Of a stretch of DNA of 64,000 nucleotides, positions 44,230 to 55,331 are shown piece after piece. A program made the position numbers and the translations under genes. Positions within the stretch are counted from its first letter, which is position 1, and the number at the start of each line of letters is the position of its first letter. The DNA comes from Phytophthora quininea. Its lineage: Eukaryota; Oomycota; Peronosporomycetes; Peronosporales; Peronosporaceae. The stretch is taken from positions 372,001 to 436,000 of the forward strand of contig JAAVTG010000620.1 in the NCBI GenBank assembly GCA_011947345.1. Reading direction: 5' to 3'. A model generated the notes under the pieces. That model was given only the letters and a program-made list of their open reading frames with translations, did not search any database and had not been told where the DNA came from.

Positions 44230-44773
44230 CTACAACGTTGTCGATGTGGTTTCCTCCGTCACCTCTGTCATTCGCATCCGCTTGTACTCGTTGTACTTCT
44301 TGGATGATCCACGAACCAAGTCCGCAGGGTATTTCCTGCCATTCTTGGCGATCTTGTCGTTCAGGGCTGCGGGAAGATTCACATCGCACTTGTCGGCTAG
44401 TCGCACAAGGTAGATCAACACATCGCTGATCTCTTCGCCCAAATGCTCCTTTTCCTTCGCTGACCAGTCTACAAAGAATGGTTCAGAAATGTCAGCCTCG
44501 CTCAACTGGTGAAACAAATATGGCACAAATTCCAGCATACCTGATGTGTCCTTGACCTCACCCTTCCACTGAAAAATCTCACACAACTCGCCCACTTCCC
44601 CATTCAACGCTAGCAATAAATTCCGAGGCGTGTGGAACTGAAGAGATACAAATCCGATAAACCAAAGTCAGTCTAGCAAGATCAAGGTAGTCAGCGACCT
44701 CAATGCGTACCTGATTCCAGTCACGCTCATCGGCGAAGTCCGCAATTCGCTTTCTCAATGATTCGAGCGTCAT
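44230..44773 (-). CDS. dCTP pyrophosphatase (MazG-like, DCTPP1 family)
   Basis: All-alpha NTP pyrophosphohydrolase that cleaves dCTP and modified dCTP to dCMP, cleaning the nucleotide pool. Exons: 44773-44711, 44637-44541, 44468-44230; introns 73 and 72 nt. The joined frame is intact at 132 residues. Metal-binding signature: NGEVGELCEIFQW and EKEHLGEEISDVLIYLVRLAD, then NDKIAKNGRKYP, all family-typical. The second intron is a multiple of three and could be retained in frame, inserting 24 residues. The start ATG overlaps the stop of the upstream gene (ATGA), so its promoter must lie inside that gene. Confidence 0.9.
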
Positions 44774-45669
44774 TGCCCCTCAAATTTCGTCGTCGGATTG
44801 ACCACATTTACCTCATTAGCATTTGCAACCGTCGTGGAAGTCGCTACAGCAGAGGGTGGGAACACATCGCCCATAGAAGATGTATCAATAGTTCCATCCA
44901 ACAGTGTCCCGCTGTCATGGCCATTAGCGCTCAGCATAGCAGCGTCAACCGATTGGGATTGGGCATGACTGTGTTGAAGCTGCTGCGTATTCTGGAGCAT
45001 GGCCTGGGCGTGGGCTTGTGCTTGAGCGTACTGATAAGCATGGGTTTGCGCTTCAGCCTGTGCCTCGGCTTCAACTTGAGCCTGTGCGTGAGCCTGAATC
45101 TGTTGCGCATATACTGCTGCTGCAGTTTCCTGACTCTCTGCGTCGTGCATGTGAGCAGCGCTCGTCTGCATGACCTCCACCTCGTCCCTGTTTGCTGGCG
45201 CATCGGGCGTCGCCAGGTCATAGTCCGAGTCGTGCAACGCCCCACTCATCGCCTTCATCGAGTCCGGGCCAATGGGGTGGTTGTGCTTGTCGTGTGAACG
45301 CACCTTGACTCGGTATGTGTCTCCATACTCGATGGCCGACGCGTACAAATGGAAGGGGCAGCCGATATCCCGCAGCTTGTGGCGCAGTCGCTTGCCAGTG
45401 CCCCGCGCGCGAAACTTGATGCCGTGTGTGCACTTGAAGGTTTTGCTCAGATACTCGGCGATGTTTCTGCGGTCGTGCTTGCCTTTAGACACGGTGCGGT
45501 TGTACACTTCAAACGTCAGTGACGAGCGTTTGCGGATCGGGTGGTGCATGGCCGTCGCGCGGGCCACAGCTGCGTCGAAGGAGGCCCAGTCGTCGTAGAA
45601 CTCCTCGAACAGCGGGCGCTCGCTGGAAGGCGGCAGCTCCGCCGGCTTCATCTCATCAAGCTGCTCCAT
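44770..45669 (-). CDS. FAR1-like zinc-finger protein with Ala/Gln-rich region
   Basis: Intact 299-residue frame. Residues about 20-130 have the FAR1/WRKY-GCM1-type DNA-binding layout: FYDDWASFDAAV, FKCTHG, DIGCPFHL and KVRSHDKHNH (Cys-Cys-His-His ligands). Such domains occur in transcription factors and Mutator-type transposases; no transposase domain follows here. Residues about 185-245 are an AQA-rich tract (AQAQVEAEAQAEAQTH), then Ser/Thr-rich sequence. This suggests a domesticated DNA-binding protein or transcription regulator. It is divergent from the gene at 45769, with 99 bp between the starts. Its stop codon overlaps the start of the dCTP pyrophosphatase gene by four bases. Confidence 0.7.
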   Translation of the reverse strand: MEQLDEMKPAELPPSSERPLFEEFYDDWASFDAAVARATAMHHPIRKRSSLTFEVYNRTVSKGKHDRRNIAEYLSKTFKCTHGIKFRARGTGKRLRHKLRDIGCPFHLYASAIEYGDTYRVKVRSHDKHNHPIGPDSMKAMSGALHDSDYDLATPDAPANRDEVEVMQTSAAHMHDAESQETAAAVYAQQIQAHAQAQVEAEAQAEAQTHAYQYAQAQAHAQAMLQNTQQLQHSHAQSQSVDAAMLSANGHDSGTLLDGTIDTSSMGDVFPPSAVATSTTVANANEVNVVNPTTKFEGQ

Positions 45670-45747
45670 CGGTCCCGGGAATGCGAGATCAAAGCACTTA
45701 TTTCGGATAACTGTTATTTACATACCATTTAATTCAGGACTCTACCA

Positions 45748-45754
45748 TCACTCC
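45748..45754 (+). promoter_or_regulatory. Initiator of the coiled-coil protein gene
   Basis: TCACTCC is a perfect core match, 19 nt before the ATG at 45769, inside the 99-bp divergent promoter shared with the FAR1-like gene. Confidence 0.55.
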
Positions 45755-45768
45755 CAACCGCATCCAGC

Positions 45769-47893
45769 ATGGCTGGGCGAGACGATGCCGCGGTGCTGCG
45801 GGCGGCTTTGGTTCAACTACAGAAGGACAAGGGCGAGGCGGACGGCATGCTACAGCTGCTGCGCGGCAAGCTCAAGGACGTGGAGGAGGACAACTTTGAC
45901 CTGCGCGCCTGCATGGTGGCCTTCGAGACCGAGACCAAGATCAACAGCGAGCAGAACGAACGCGCACTGAGCGAGCGCGTGCAGGCGCTGGAGTCACAGC
46001 TATCGTTCAAGACCGCGCAGCTGCAGAATGCCGAGCGGGTCAAACTGCGCGCTGCGCGAGGCCGACGAGCTACAGAAGAAGCAGGAGAAGCAGCTGCTGG
46101 AGCGCAAGAAGCTAGACGCCGAGAAGCGGCTACTGGCCACCAAGCGCCGCAAACAGGAAAGCTTCTTGGTGGCCAGCCAGTCGATACTGTCGCAGCAGTC
46201 ACTGTCCCAACAGAGCAAAACCGCAGCGAATGTGACGGAGACGGCAGTGCAGACTGATGTGAAGCTGAGGAAGAAGGACGGGCGGCACGAGCTGAGAGAG
46301 GTGCTACATTGACGATACTATTGCGAGACTTTAGCTGGTTTCTGATGGAGATTTGGTGCAGGAGAATGCGGAGTTAGTATCGGCGTTGCTGGCGGGGATT
46401 TCGAGAGACTTGTTGACACTATTCAACGGAACTGGACCACATAGTACGGCAGCTGACGAGCCAGAGGAGTCGAAAGTAAAGCAGACCCCGCTGCAAGACA
46501 GTCACAGCTCCAGCAGTGCGTCGCCCTTTTTGCAGGATCGTCGGATGCGTCGATGAACGACTCGATGAACCAGTCGGCTTCAGGAGGAGTGCCATTCTCC
46601 CAGAGTGTGTTTTCCCAGATTGTAGGACGTGCGTCTGCTCAAGCCCATGCATCGTTGATGAGCGCTACCATGGCATTAAATGCAACGCAAATCAGTCTCG
46701 CGACGGATCGGGCGAGAGAGCTGTACGATATACTTGGGAAAATGCTGGCGGGTCATGTGACTGCTGTCGCACTCGCACCAGTGTTTGTGAAGTATCTTGC
46801 AGCGCCAACAGACATGGAAAGCTCCGTCATTTGCAGCATACTTCGGGTTATGTATTCCGTAATGCATCACAGCACACGCTTCCAGCAATTTTTGTTGGTT
46901 GCGTCGTCGTCTTCGGATTCGGCGTCGTCAGATAACGATTTTCAGCGAGGGACCAATGGCATGGAGCATCCACGTATTTCATTTCCTGGTTTACGCTTCA
47001 CTTCACTGGATGACTACTTATCCGCTCGTAGTGATACTGGTGTAACTATCCAAGACGAGCAGCTCCAAGTTTCCATGGATGAGACTGCCTCTGAAGAACG
47101 GCAGCTTCGTTCCAAACTGATGAGTGCACTTTGTCGTGTGATTAAGAACAACCTGAAAGAACCAAGTCTCGTCAGCGACGGATTGAGCGTGATCTGGTTT
47201 TGGGCAGACCTTGGATTTGCTCACCAACCAGCCCTGCGGCCCGACTTTAAGCCCTTACTTGCGGCTAACGTTATACCAGCGATTTTATTGGCACCCAAGG
47301 GACCAGCGCGTGTTAAGGCTCAAGCTATTGGGTTGCTCTCTCAATTATTGTGCATCCCTGACGTTTTTACTGAGCTAGAACCAGAGTCCAAGAAGTCGCT
47401 GCTATTCAATCGATGTGTCAAGATGCTGGTGTGTGGGCAAAAGGTGTCTGCATGCGAAGTAACTGACGTGAGGACGCTCCAACACGAGATTGTCAAGCTT
47501 CTGCTGTCGATTATCACGTCGTTTCCGTCCGTGGGGATTCGATTTGTCCTCGAGAGCACTCGTGGGTTTCCTAGCGACTCTGATGGCCATCGATCGGCGA
47601 TCTATTATCTGGCACAGTTGCTTCATCACGAGACATTCGAGGCTCGAACTACGAATGGCTACGGAGAAAGTTATGCTGCACAGGACATGCTAAAAGATCC
47701 GTTGAGAATTGATCTCATTCGGGATGCCTTCACACTGCTCGGGTTGCTGTCGCGATATGTAGATTTGCCAAGTGAGCTTGACGGTTCTGATCAGATGGAG
47801 ACGTTTCGTGCTATGCTGGGCTTTCTTAGCACTCTCAAGGGGAACATACTGGCACTCGAAACGACTCGATTGCAGCAACAGCTCAAGCGTTAA
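45769..47893 (+). CDS. Coiled-coil plus helical-repeat protein, possibly ATRIP
   Basis: About 687 residues. One intron (46301-46361, 61 nt) follows HELRE. Residues 1-150 form a coiled coil (KGEADGMLQLLRGKLKDVEED, KQLLERKKLDAEKRLL). A Ser-rich linker follows, then a helical C-terminal half with Leu-rich repeats (AQAIGLLSQLLCIPDVF, EIVKLLLSIITSF). The order of N-terminal coiled coil, linker and helical domain fits ATRIP, the partner of the checkpoint kinase ATR, but I see no single decisive motif. Two frame breaks: near 46055 (one extra or two missing bases) and near 46530 (one T missing from TTTT). The G/C bias at third positions is weaker in the C-terminal half. Confidence 0.5.
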
Positions 47894-48011
47894 TTGCAAT
47901 GATTCCGGTAAAGCCGGAGACAACTGCCTCTTGAACGGTGGGATCGAGCTGTTTTGCGCGTTTTTCGTTGAAAAGGAAAACTTGCTACATCAATCATGGG
48001 ATTGCGTCGTG

Positions 48012-48018
48012 TCATTTT
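48012..48018 (+). promoter_or_regulatory. Initiator core of the CotH-like gene
   Basis: TCATTTT fits TCAYTYY and lies about 60 nt before the ATG at 48075. Confidence 0.45.
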
Positions 48019-48074
48019 CAGTCATTGAGAATCTCTGTGGCAAGGCATTCCCCAAAAGCACTAGCCGACGCAGA

Positions 48075-50044
48075 ATGAAGTCTGACGTTTTGCGGGTGCT
48101 CTTCACACTAGCGGTTGGGCTACATTTCAAGCTCGGCCTGGCGACAGACAACAGTAAGGCACCTCGCTGGAATCCGGAGTGACACTACGACTAACAAGTT
48201 TCGTTTTTGCAATGACATTTGTTAGCGTGCTTTGAACTGCCGGTTGTCATCGTCTCGCCAGAAGATGTCAAGTTGCCGACGGAGACTTGTAATCAAGCGC
48301 GCCTTCCAGCACCCGACTGTATGCGGGAACCTGTCGAGGCTACCATCGAGGTAGTCGACAACAAGAACGGCAAGCTGAACTGTGTAGATGGCAATCGATC
48401 GGGGGTATACCCGGCCAGTGTTCACTATCGCGGACAGTCGAGTCTTCATTTCAGCAAGCACCAGATAGCGGTCGATCTGCATTCCGATGCAGAGCTGCTG
48501 GGCTTTCCAGCCGACCGGACGTATGTACTTAATGGCCCCACGGTCGACCGCAGCCTACTGAGAAACCACTTGGCTCACTGGATGTTCCGTGGAACTGACC
48601 GCTACTCTCCTCGTACCCGTCACGTCGTGGTGTTTGTGCGCGATTATTTGGACGCCAGAGATTGGAGCCCACGATATCGAGGCATCTATTTGGCAATGGA
48701 GAAGATTGCATACACCCCAACCGTGTGGGGTTGGCAACGTTAAGCAATGCGTGTCAAAGCAAGGAAGGCCTGTCTGGTGGTTGGGCGTGGCAAAACAATC
48801 CCATGGGATATGGAGACTACTCGCCAAACATTGTGCTGAACGAAGCTACGGGTCTGTTTGGTGCGGGAGAACGACCAGTCCTGACGTTTCCAGAGCCAAA
48901 GGTGCTAACACAGTCGATGCGCGACTACTTTACCTCGCCCAAGACGGGCCCCCTTCCGCGCTTGTACCAGCACCTTTACGATAAGATGACGCGTCCCGAC
49001 GAGCTGGAGGAGCACATCGATATTGGTTCCTTTGTGGACTACTTCCTGCACTCCGAGCTTTCATCAAATGCCGATGCCTATCGACGCAGTACGTACTTCT
49101 TCAAAGACCGCGGACAGCCTATCAATGCGGGGCCAGTTTGGGATTTCAATTTAGCGTATGGAAGTGGAGGCGCTACGACGACATGGATGTACACCATCCA
49201 CACGTTTTGGAAACGACTGGCCTGCAATTACAAGTTTGCCGCGCTTGTACAGCAACGATGGGCGAAATTGCGTTCGACTGTGTGGAGTGACGAATCACTA
49301 AAGTTGTTTCTCGAGACGAGTGCGGAGCCTCTACGACGACAACTGGAAAAGTGCGAGGACTGGGTTAGCGAAGATCTGCAGTGCGCCAATGTGGAGTCCA
49401 AGACTAAAGGTTCTTTTGATGATGAGGTGGCTTATCTACTCAAGTCGGTGCTTGCACGCGCGCATTGGATGGACGCGAATGTCGTCGGGTTCTACAAGTC
49501 GTTGGATCCAAATGTTTGCGTGGCGGCAGGAAGTCTCCCTGCTTTCAACTGCGCTGCGGACGGCAACGACAATGGCTGTCTATCAGACCCACACACGTAT
49601 AGTAATGCTGTCGTCTTCCCTGCGCTGCGCAAGCCCGCTTCAAAACAGTCATGCAACCTCTCGAGTGGGGCTGTTGTAGAGAACCCCACAATCGACCCCT
49701 GCTGGCTTTCAGCGGGTGTGTACATGCAGGACGGCTCCATCACTCCGTTTTGCTCAGGATATGGCTCTTGTCCTGAAGGGCCAGGCGCAAAGTGCACCTG
49801 CAAGAGCGGACACCGATCGCCCACTTGTGCTCGCGACGATGATGCCATCATGCCTCGAGGCGGCTTGGTTGAGAACAGCGTAACAGCGAAGACGTCCTTG
49901 GAGGAATCGCGCAATGAGGTATCGAGCTACGACGAGTATCTTCGCTACTCGATGTTTCTCTTGTGCTGCTTGTCGGCGATGACACTGGGCATAACCCTGG
50001 GAGTTCGTCGCCAACGCAGAACTTCCTATCGCCAAATCCCTTAG
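48075..50044 (+). CDS. CotH-kinase-like secreted/membrane protein with EGF-like domain
   Basis: About 632 residues, with a signal peptide (MKSDVLRVLFTLAVGLHFKLGLA). Exon 1 is 48075-48153, the intron 48154-48225 (72 nt) and exon 2 48226-50044. The CotH family core is present: HYRGQSSLHFSKHQ, RGIYLAMEKI, LSGGWAWQNN, and GPVWDFNLAYG with the catalytic/metal-binding Asp. Near the C-terminus a Cys-rich EGF-like unit (CSGYGSCPEGPGAKCTCKSGH) is followed by one TM segment (MFLLCCLSAMTLGITLGV) and a short basic tail. This suggests a type I membrane protein. Bacterial CotH is an atypical kinase of coat proteins; the role here is unknown. One base is missing near 48715. Confidence 0.8.
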
Positions 50045-50145
50045 CAACAAGGCAGTCTGAAAGTCAACACCAAACAAGTAATACCCATGCTACGCTCGAT
50101 GGAAGACAGATTAGGTCACATGCGCTAGCTTGACACTAGCAGGTT

Positions 50146-51620
50146 CTACTTCGCGTAGGGACACTCGACACCATTCATCTCGACATACACAGACTTGAGC
50201 TGCGTCCAGGACTCAATCCCCGCAAGGCCATTTTCACGGCCAACGCCGGACTTCTTGTAGCCACCCCACGGGGTCTCCACAGGCGCGAGGTTGTAGTTGT
50301 TAATCCACGTTGTGCCTGCCTGTAGCTCGCCAACCATGCGATGCGCCCGCGTGATGTCCTTGGTGAAAACGCCAGCAGACAAACCGAAAATGGTGTCGTT
50401 GGCACGAGTGAGCACCTCCTCTTCCGTGTCAAACGGGAGAATGCACATGACCATACCAAAGATCTCCTCACGCACGATAGTCATATCATCCGTGCAGTCG
50501 ACAAAGATGGCCGGGGTCATAAAGAATCCGTCCTTGGTATCTTCCGACGGCATGAAGCGCTCGCCGCCGCCCTTGAGCAGTGTGGCTCCCTCGGCCACGC
50601 CCTTCTCGATGTAGCTCTGCACCAGCTGCATGTGCTTTTCGTGAATGTAAGGGCCAATGTCAGTCGACGGGTCAAGCGGGTCGCCGATGCGCAGCTTCAG
50701 CGTGCGCTCATGCACTCGCTGCACAAACTTGTCGAAAATCGACCGCTGCACGAAGACGCGCGTGCCGTTGGAGCACACCTGTCCCGACGAGTACCAGTTC
50801 CCCATCATTGCGCCCGACACTGCCTCCTCGACATCGGCGTCGTCAAACACGATCATCGGCGACTTGCCGCCGAGCTCCATCGTCACTTTCTTCAAGTCCT
50901 TCGCAGCTCCAGCGTAGACATTGCGCCCCGTTCCAACAGATCCCGTAAACGACACCTTGGCGATGGATGGGTGCTCCACGAGGGCCTGACCAGTCTCTCC
51001 AGCTCCCAGCACCACGTTGAACACCCCTTCAGGCATTCCAGCCTCCAGGTAGGCTTCCGCCAGCTTCAGCGCCGAGAGAGGCGTCTCCTCCGACGGCTTG
51101 AACACCATCGAGTTGCCGAACGCCAAGGCAGGCGCAGATTTCCACGCCGCACTTTGCAGCGGGTAGTTCCAGGCTCCAATGCCAGCGGTCACTCCCAGCG
51201 GCTCTCTCTTGGTGTACGCCCAGCTTCCGCCCGTCAGCTCCAAGTGCTGGCCGCCCACAGACGGCGCCACGCCTCCGTAGTAGTTGAGACAGTCCGTGGC
51301 ACTCAAAATGTCGGTGACAGTAGTCTCGGCAATGGGGCGGCCCGTGTCCAGCGTTTCCAGCTTGGCGATCTCGTCCGTCCTATCGGTCAGAATGTCCGCC
51401 GCCTTGCGCAGGATCTCGCCGCGCTGCGCCGGACTGAGCTGCTTCCAGTGTCTTTGCGCAGACTTGGAGGCGGCCACGGCCTCGTCCACTTGGGCAGCGT
51501 CGGCGGCTTGGAATGAGGTCTCTGGATGGCGAGTCCATGCGTTCAGCAGCGTGAAGCTCTTGGCGCTGGAGGGGCGGCCACGTACTTGCCGTTGACGAAG
51601 GACTTGACGACGCGAGCCAT
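50146..51620 (-). CDS. Betaine aldehyde dehydrogenase
   Basis: NAD-dependent aldehyde dehydrogenase that makes glycine betaine from betaine aldehyde, an osmolyte and methyl donor. 491 residues after one base is restored near 51570 (GGGG run); the start MARVVKSFVNGKYVAA is at 51620. Landmarks: WNYPLQSAAWKSAPALA, FTGSVGTGR (cofactor), MELGGKSP (general base Glu), SSGQVCSNGTRVFV (catalytic Cys; the NGTRVFV context is typical of BetB) and EEIFGMV. There is no targeting signal or C-terminal peroxisomal tripeptide (it ends CPYAK). It is divergent from the ABC ATPase at 51751. Confidence 0.88.
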
Positions 51621-51645
51621 GAGGAACCTTGTTGACGTTAGATAC

Positions 51646-51661
51646 AAAAGGCGCAATGAGC
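51646..51661 (-). promoter_or_regulatory. Initiator of the aldehyde dehydrogenase gene
   Basis: Minus-strand GCTCATTGCGCCTTTT matches GCTCATTYYNCAWTTT at 14 of 16 positions and lies about 37 nt before the ATG. Confidence 0.65.
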
Positions 51662-51750
51662 GGCTCAGATTGGGTGGTCGAGCGGCGAAATGTGCGACAT
51701 GATACATAGACATTGGATTGGCTGAAATTGCTTATAATTTAGTTACGAAA

Positions 51751-53538
51751 ATGCTGGCGTTCCGACGGGTGGGCGGCGCGTTGCGGCGCTCTTGCCGTGG
51801 CTCTGTGGAGGGTTACCCAGGATTGAAGAAACCTCCATGCTCTGCCGCTGTCTTGCGCAGCTCTGGGTCTTTGTCTCGTTCCTTAACTCGGTGTATTGCC
51901 CTCGCAATTCAGATTTCCCCGACGACATCTCGACCGTTCAGTAGTTTAGTGGGATTGGGTGGGTCACCGCGCCGAAAGGCGCCTACTGCAGCTGCAGAAC
52001 CTGTGCTGACGCTGCCTCCAAGCTACCAGCTACTGCCGGACGAAGTGCACTGCTTCGTGGGACTCAACGGCAGTGGCAAAACCCAGTTCTTGGCCAAGCT
52101 TCAAGATCATGTGCAGGGCCAACAGAACAGAGGGGAACTGCCGGCGTCTTGCCGTTTGGCGACGCTCAGTCTTGACGCGCATCGGGAATTTGTAGCTGAG
52201 CATGGGGGCAGAGTGGTGGCAGACGTGCTGGGTGGCATTGGCTCCCCGACTGCCAGGGACCTTATTGTGAGGCTGGGACTGTTTCCAGTCTGGGAGCAGC
52301 GAGTTCGCCACTTGTCCACAGGGGAAATGCGCAAATTATTGCTTGCTGTCGCGTTACTGGAGACTCCACGTGCATCTGTACTGATCTTGGATCAACCATT
52401 CGATGGACTGGATGTGCGAGCGCGACGACAACTTCGGTGGATGTTGGGTCAGTTGACGAGAGGATTCACTAGACTGTTGGTTGAGACGACGGGAGCGAAG
52501 CATGAAGCATTTGCGTACAAGACGCAAGTGCTGCTGGTAGCGAACCGGCTTGAACAAGTGTTTCCCGAAATATTCTCGCATACTGTCTTGATGAAGAAAG
52601 ATAATGCAAACGAAGAAGGTATGGAAGTGGTGTCGTGGCCCGAGGACAAGGAAGACGATGTTCGAAATAAGAATATGATGAAGCGCCTCGAAGAGTTTTA
52701 TGACGCTGAGCATGAGAAGCGCACGGCGATGACAGATCCAGAGCTGGTTTCGCTTGTTGAAAAACTGTTTCACTATCGTGAAGATGCCGAACTCGATGGC
52801 GAAGAAGCGCTAGCTGTCCATCTAAGCGATGTGTCAATCTCGTACGATGAAAAGAGGGTGCTACTGGAGGGTGTGAACTTTACTCGGCGGCGACACCAAC
52901 ACTGGGCGCTGCTGGGTCCGAACGGCTCCGGCAAGAGCTCCCTCATGCGCGTGCTGATGCAGACACCTGGGCATGGACTTACGAAGGGCGAGGTCTTGGT
53001 CGTGGGGCAGCAAGTACGAGCCTCTGGAGCGTCTAAGTCAATCGAGGCAAATGCGGCAAAGGAGAGGATCGAAGCTATTTCGACAGACCAACATATCCAG
53101 CTCTTACACAAGAGTCTGCAGGGCGATGATATGGACAAGAACCAAACTGCATTCAACCTCATCGCAGACAATGCTGACAGCGCAGAGGCAGCGGAGCTTG
53201 CTGTACGTCTTCTGGTTTTGCCCGAGTCCGTAAAGACTTCCAGCCTTTCGCAGCTATCGCAGGGCGAACAGAAGCTGGCGCTGATTGCTCGTGCTTTGGC
53301 TGCGCGTCCTAAATTGTTGATTCTTGATGAGATTACCCATGGGCTGGATCCGTTCAACCGTGCTCACGTGCTGCGCGTGATAGAAACTATTGGGCAACAG
53401 GCCGCTCAACGCACTCACTTAGTGCTGATCACGCACCACGAAGAGGAAATCACTCCGTGCTTCTCAGGCGTCTTCGAGATCCAGGACAAGCAGCTTGTAG
53501 AGCGCTCTCGACAGCAGCAAACAGAAGAGACGGCATAG
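51751..53538 (+). CDS. Twin-domain ABC ATPase, ModF-like, with probable mitochondrial presequence
   Basis: Intact 595-residue frame with no transmembrane segment. Domain 1: Walker A GLNGSGKT, signature LSTGEMRK, Walker B SVLILDQPFDGLD. Domain 2: Walker A GPNGSGKSS, signature LSQGEQK, Walker B LLILDEITHGLD and switch LITHHEEE. The pairing resembles bacterial ModF/PhrA-type soluble ABC proteins rather than ABCF, because the linker lacks ABCF motifs. The first 70 residues are Arg/Ser-rich and nearly free of acidic residues (MLAFRRVGGALRRSCRG), suggesting mitochondrial import. Function is unknown. Domain 1 lacks a canonical Glu after Walker B (DQ in place of DE). Confidence 0.8.
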   Translation: MLAFRRVGGALRRSCRGSVEGYPGLKKPPCSAAVLRSSGSLSRSLTRCIALAIQISPTTSRPFSSLVGLGGSPRRKAPTAAAEPVLTLPPSYQLLPDEVHCFVGLNGSGKTQFLAKLQDHVQGQQNRGELPASCRLATLSLDAHREFVAEHGGRVVADVLGGIGSPTARDLIVRLGLFPVWEQRVRHLSTGEMRKLLLAVALLETPRASVLILDQPFDGLDVRARRQLRWMLGQLTRGFTRLLVETTGAKHEAFAYKTQVLLVANRLEQVFPEIFSHTVLMKKDNANEEGMEVVSWPEDKEDDVRNKNMMKRLEEFYDAEHEKRTAMTDPELVSLVEKLFHYREDAELDGEEALAVHLSDVSISYDEKRVLLEGVNFTRRRHQHWALLGPNGSGKSSLMRVLMQTPGHGLTKGEVLVVGQQVRASGASKSIEANAAKERIEAISTDQHIQLLHKSLQGDDMDKNQTAFNLIADNADSAEAAELAVRLLVLPESVKTSSLSQLSQGEQKLALIARALAARPKLLILDEITHGLDPFNRAHVLRVIETIGQQAAQRTHLVLITHHEEEITPCFSGVFEIQDKQLVERSRQQQTEETA

Positions 53539-53645
53539 ACAACAGCTCGAAAATCGTCTTCGATACGCGTATATTAGAGATGCAATTAAGACAGGATGGC
53601 TTTGGCTGCTGTGTCGCCGTTCGTGTTTATCCAGTCCGGTCCGCA

Positions 53646-54987
53646 CTAGAATGTATACTCGGTGAACGTCGTGGCTTCTTCACGACGCATTTGACTGCTT
53701 TTCTCCGTTTGCAGACCACTGGAAACCTGGGCTTTTGAAGCGCTACTTCCACTGAAAGCCAGCGCCAAGAAGTCGACGTCATCGCTACAGGTTGGGGCTG
53801 GATATGGAGGTGGAGGTGGGAGCATTGCTGTATCATCTTCGAAATCTGGGGCAGACGCTAGGTATTGCGAATTGAACGGAGGCAGGAGCAATGACGTTCC
53901 TGGTTGAGGTGAATATGGTGGCGGACTTGCTTCTGACGAGGCCGCAATGAAGGACATCTCGACTGCTGGCTTTGCTGGTACTAACAAAGTGGCGGACGCA
54001 CTTGTGCCGGCGGCAGTTTTCACGTCAGGTGACAACGAAATATGACCGACACACATCTCGCAGAAGGACTCGGTCATCGCATTGAGGTATGTGCACTGGC
54101 CGCAGCTCCAAGTTCCGCCCCCAACGTCGAGTTTTGGCTCGGCAAGCTCGACTGTGTGGCCGTCAGATTCTTCTTGGACCAGTTGACCTTCCACACAGTC
54201 GTCGACCTCGACTGCGTGTGCCTCCACTACATCGCTCTCGATAGAATGGACTTGCTCCTCACTTTCTCGAGTGCTCACATCAGCTAATGTCAACAGTGCT
54301 GCTTCGCTTTCGTGGTAAGCCGGCGGTGGGTCAACTTGACTGGTGCCATCGCAATAATTCCCGTGGCCACTTTGTGAAGTTGTCGTGTAAGCCGATGCGT
54401 CATACGTGGATGAATACTCGTAGCTGTACTGAGCCGCTGGGTCAACGGTGGTGTGGGAATAGTCGTAAGTGGCTGTGTAGTATGGCGAAGCTGCCTCGGC
54501 TACACCTATGGATTGGTCCCATTCTTGGGATATTGAATCATCACTCGGTGCCACCGCTGCATAGTATTCCTCGTAGCCATACGCAGGAACGTGTTCGTGA
54601 AGAACGGCGTTGGTTTGATCCAGAACTTGCTGAATGGCGAGCTTCAGTCGAGCCGGCACTTCGAGCCTAGTCACCCCGAACAGCGTTACTGTTAGCGTCG
54701 ACAGCCAAGACAGAGCATTCAGCTTGTACTCACGCCTGCCACTCGGGAGATTCCTGTCGAGCACTGCGCAAGTCGCCTGCCGTCTGAAACCAGTGCTTGC
54801 TGAAGAACCAAGAAATTGTCTAGTCAGTTTCCATGCTAGTCAAACCCAGCGTGTTGGCTCAACCGTACTTGACGAGGTAGTCGCAGATTTTCTGAAGCTG
54901 CTCGTGGTTCTGCGCTTTGCCGATACGCTCTGCGGCCATATAGACTACCGTTGCTGTCGGCGTGTCCTCGACCACCACCCAGTTCAT
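53646..54987 (-). CDS. RanBP2-type zinc-finger protein with Pro/Tyr-rich regions
   Basis: Three exons: 54987-54869, 54799-54734, 54666-53646; introns 69 and 67 nt; intact, 401 residues. The N-terminal 80 residues are helical (TVVYMAAERIGKAQNHEQLQ, WFQTAGDLRSARQESPEWQA). The middle is Tyr/Ser-rich (YYTATYDYSHTTVDPAAQYS). A RanBP2 finger follows at about residues 250-275: WSCGQCTYLNAMTESFCEMC, a four-Cys zinc site that in other proteins binds ubiquitin or RNA. The C-terminus is Pro-rich (PPPYSPQPG, LPPPPPYPAP). I do not recognise the full protein; an adaptor in trafficking or ubiquitin recognition is possible. It converges with the ABC ATPase, 107 bp apart. Confidence 0.72.
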
Positions 54988-55331
54988 TGTCGTCGGATTC
55001 AGGGATTAGAAGAATGGAGCACCACGTTGCAGTCAAAGCCCACTAAGAATAGGAGGACGAGTCCGCCGTTTCCTTAGCCGACAGTTCTTGATGGCCGCAG
55101 TTTCCACCGTTGCACAAGATACAACGCCGCCACAAGGTCCGACAGCTTCGAATTCCGGTCGGCAAGAAATGGTCATCTGAGGTCGCACAACCCATGCCGA
55201 AGCCCTGGTCACGAGGAGTCAATAGCCGCGGGTCTGCGCGGAGGCCTCCGCCGCTCACAATCCAATTCGAAGGCTAGAGCCCCGACCCACCACCGCCGAA
55301 GTCTGTCCGTGTATCAAATCCAACCAACTCA
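54988..55331. other. Divergent promoter region
   Basis: 344 bp between the RanBP2-finger gene (minus) and the acyltransferase gene (plus). On the minus strand CTCCATTCTTCTAAT near 55013 resembles the oomycete initiator. No other feature was seen. Confidence 0.45.

Noticed and set aside
50341..51516. 391-codon plus-strand frame opposite the aldehyde dehydrogenase
   Set aside because: Antisense shadow of a well conserved enzyme; Arg/His/Leu-rich composition typical of such shadows.
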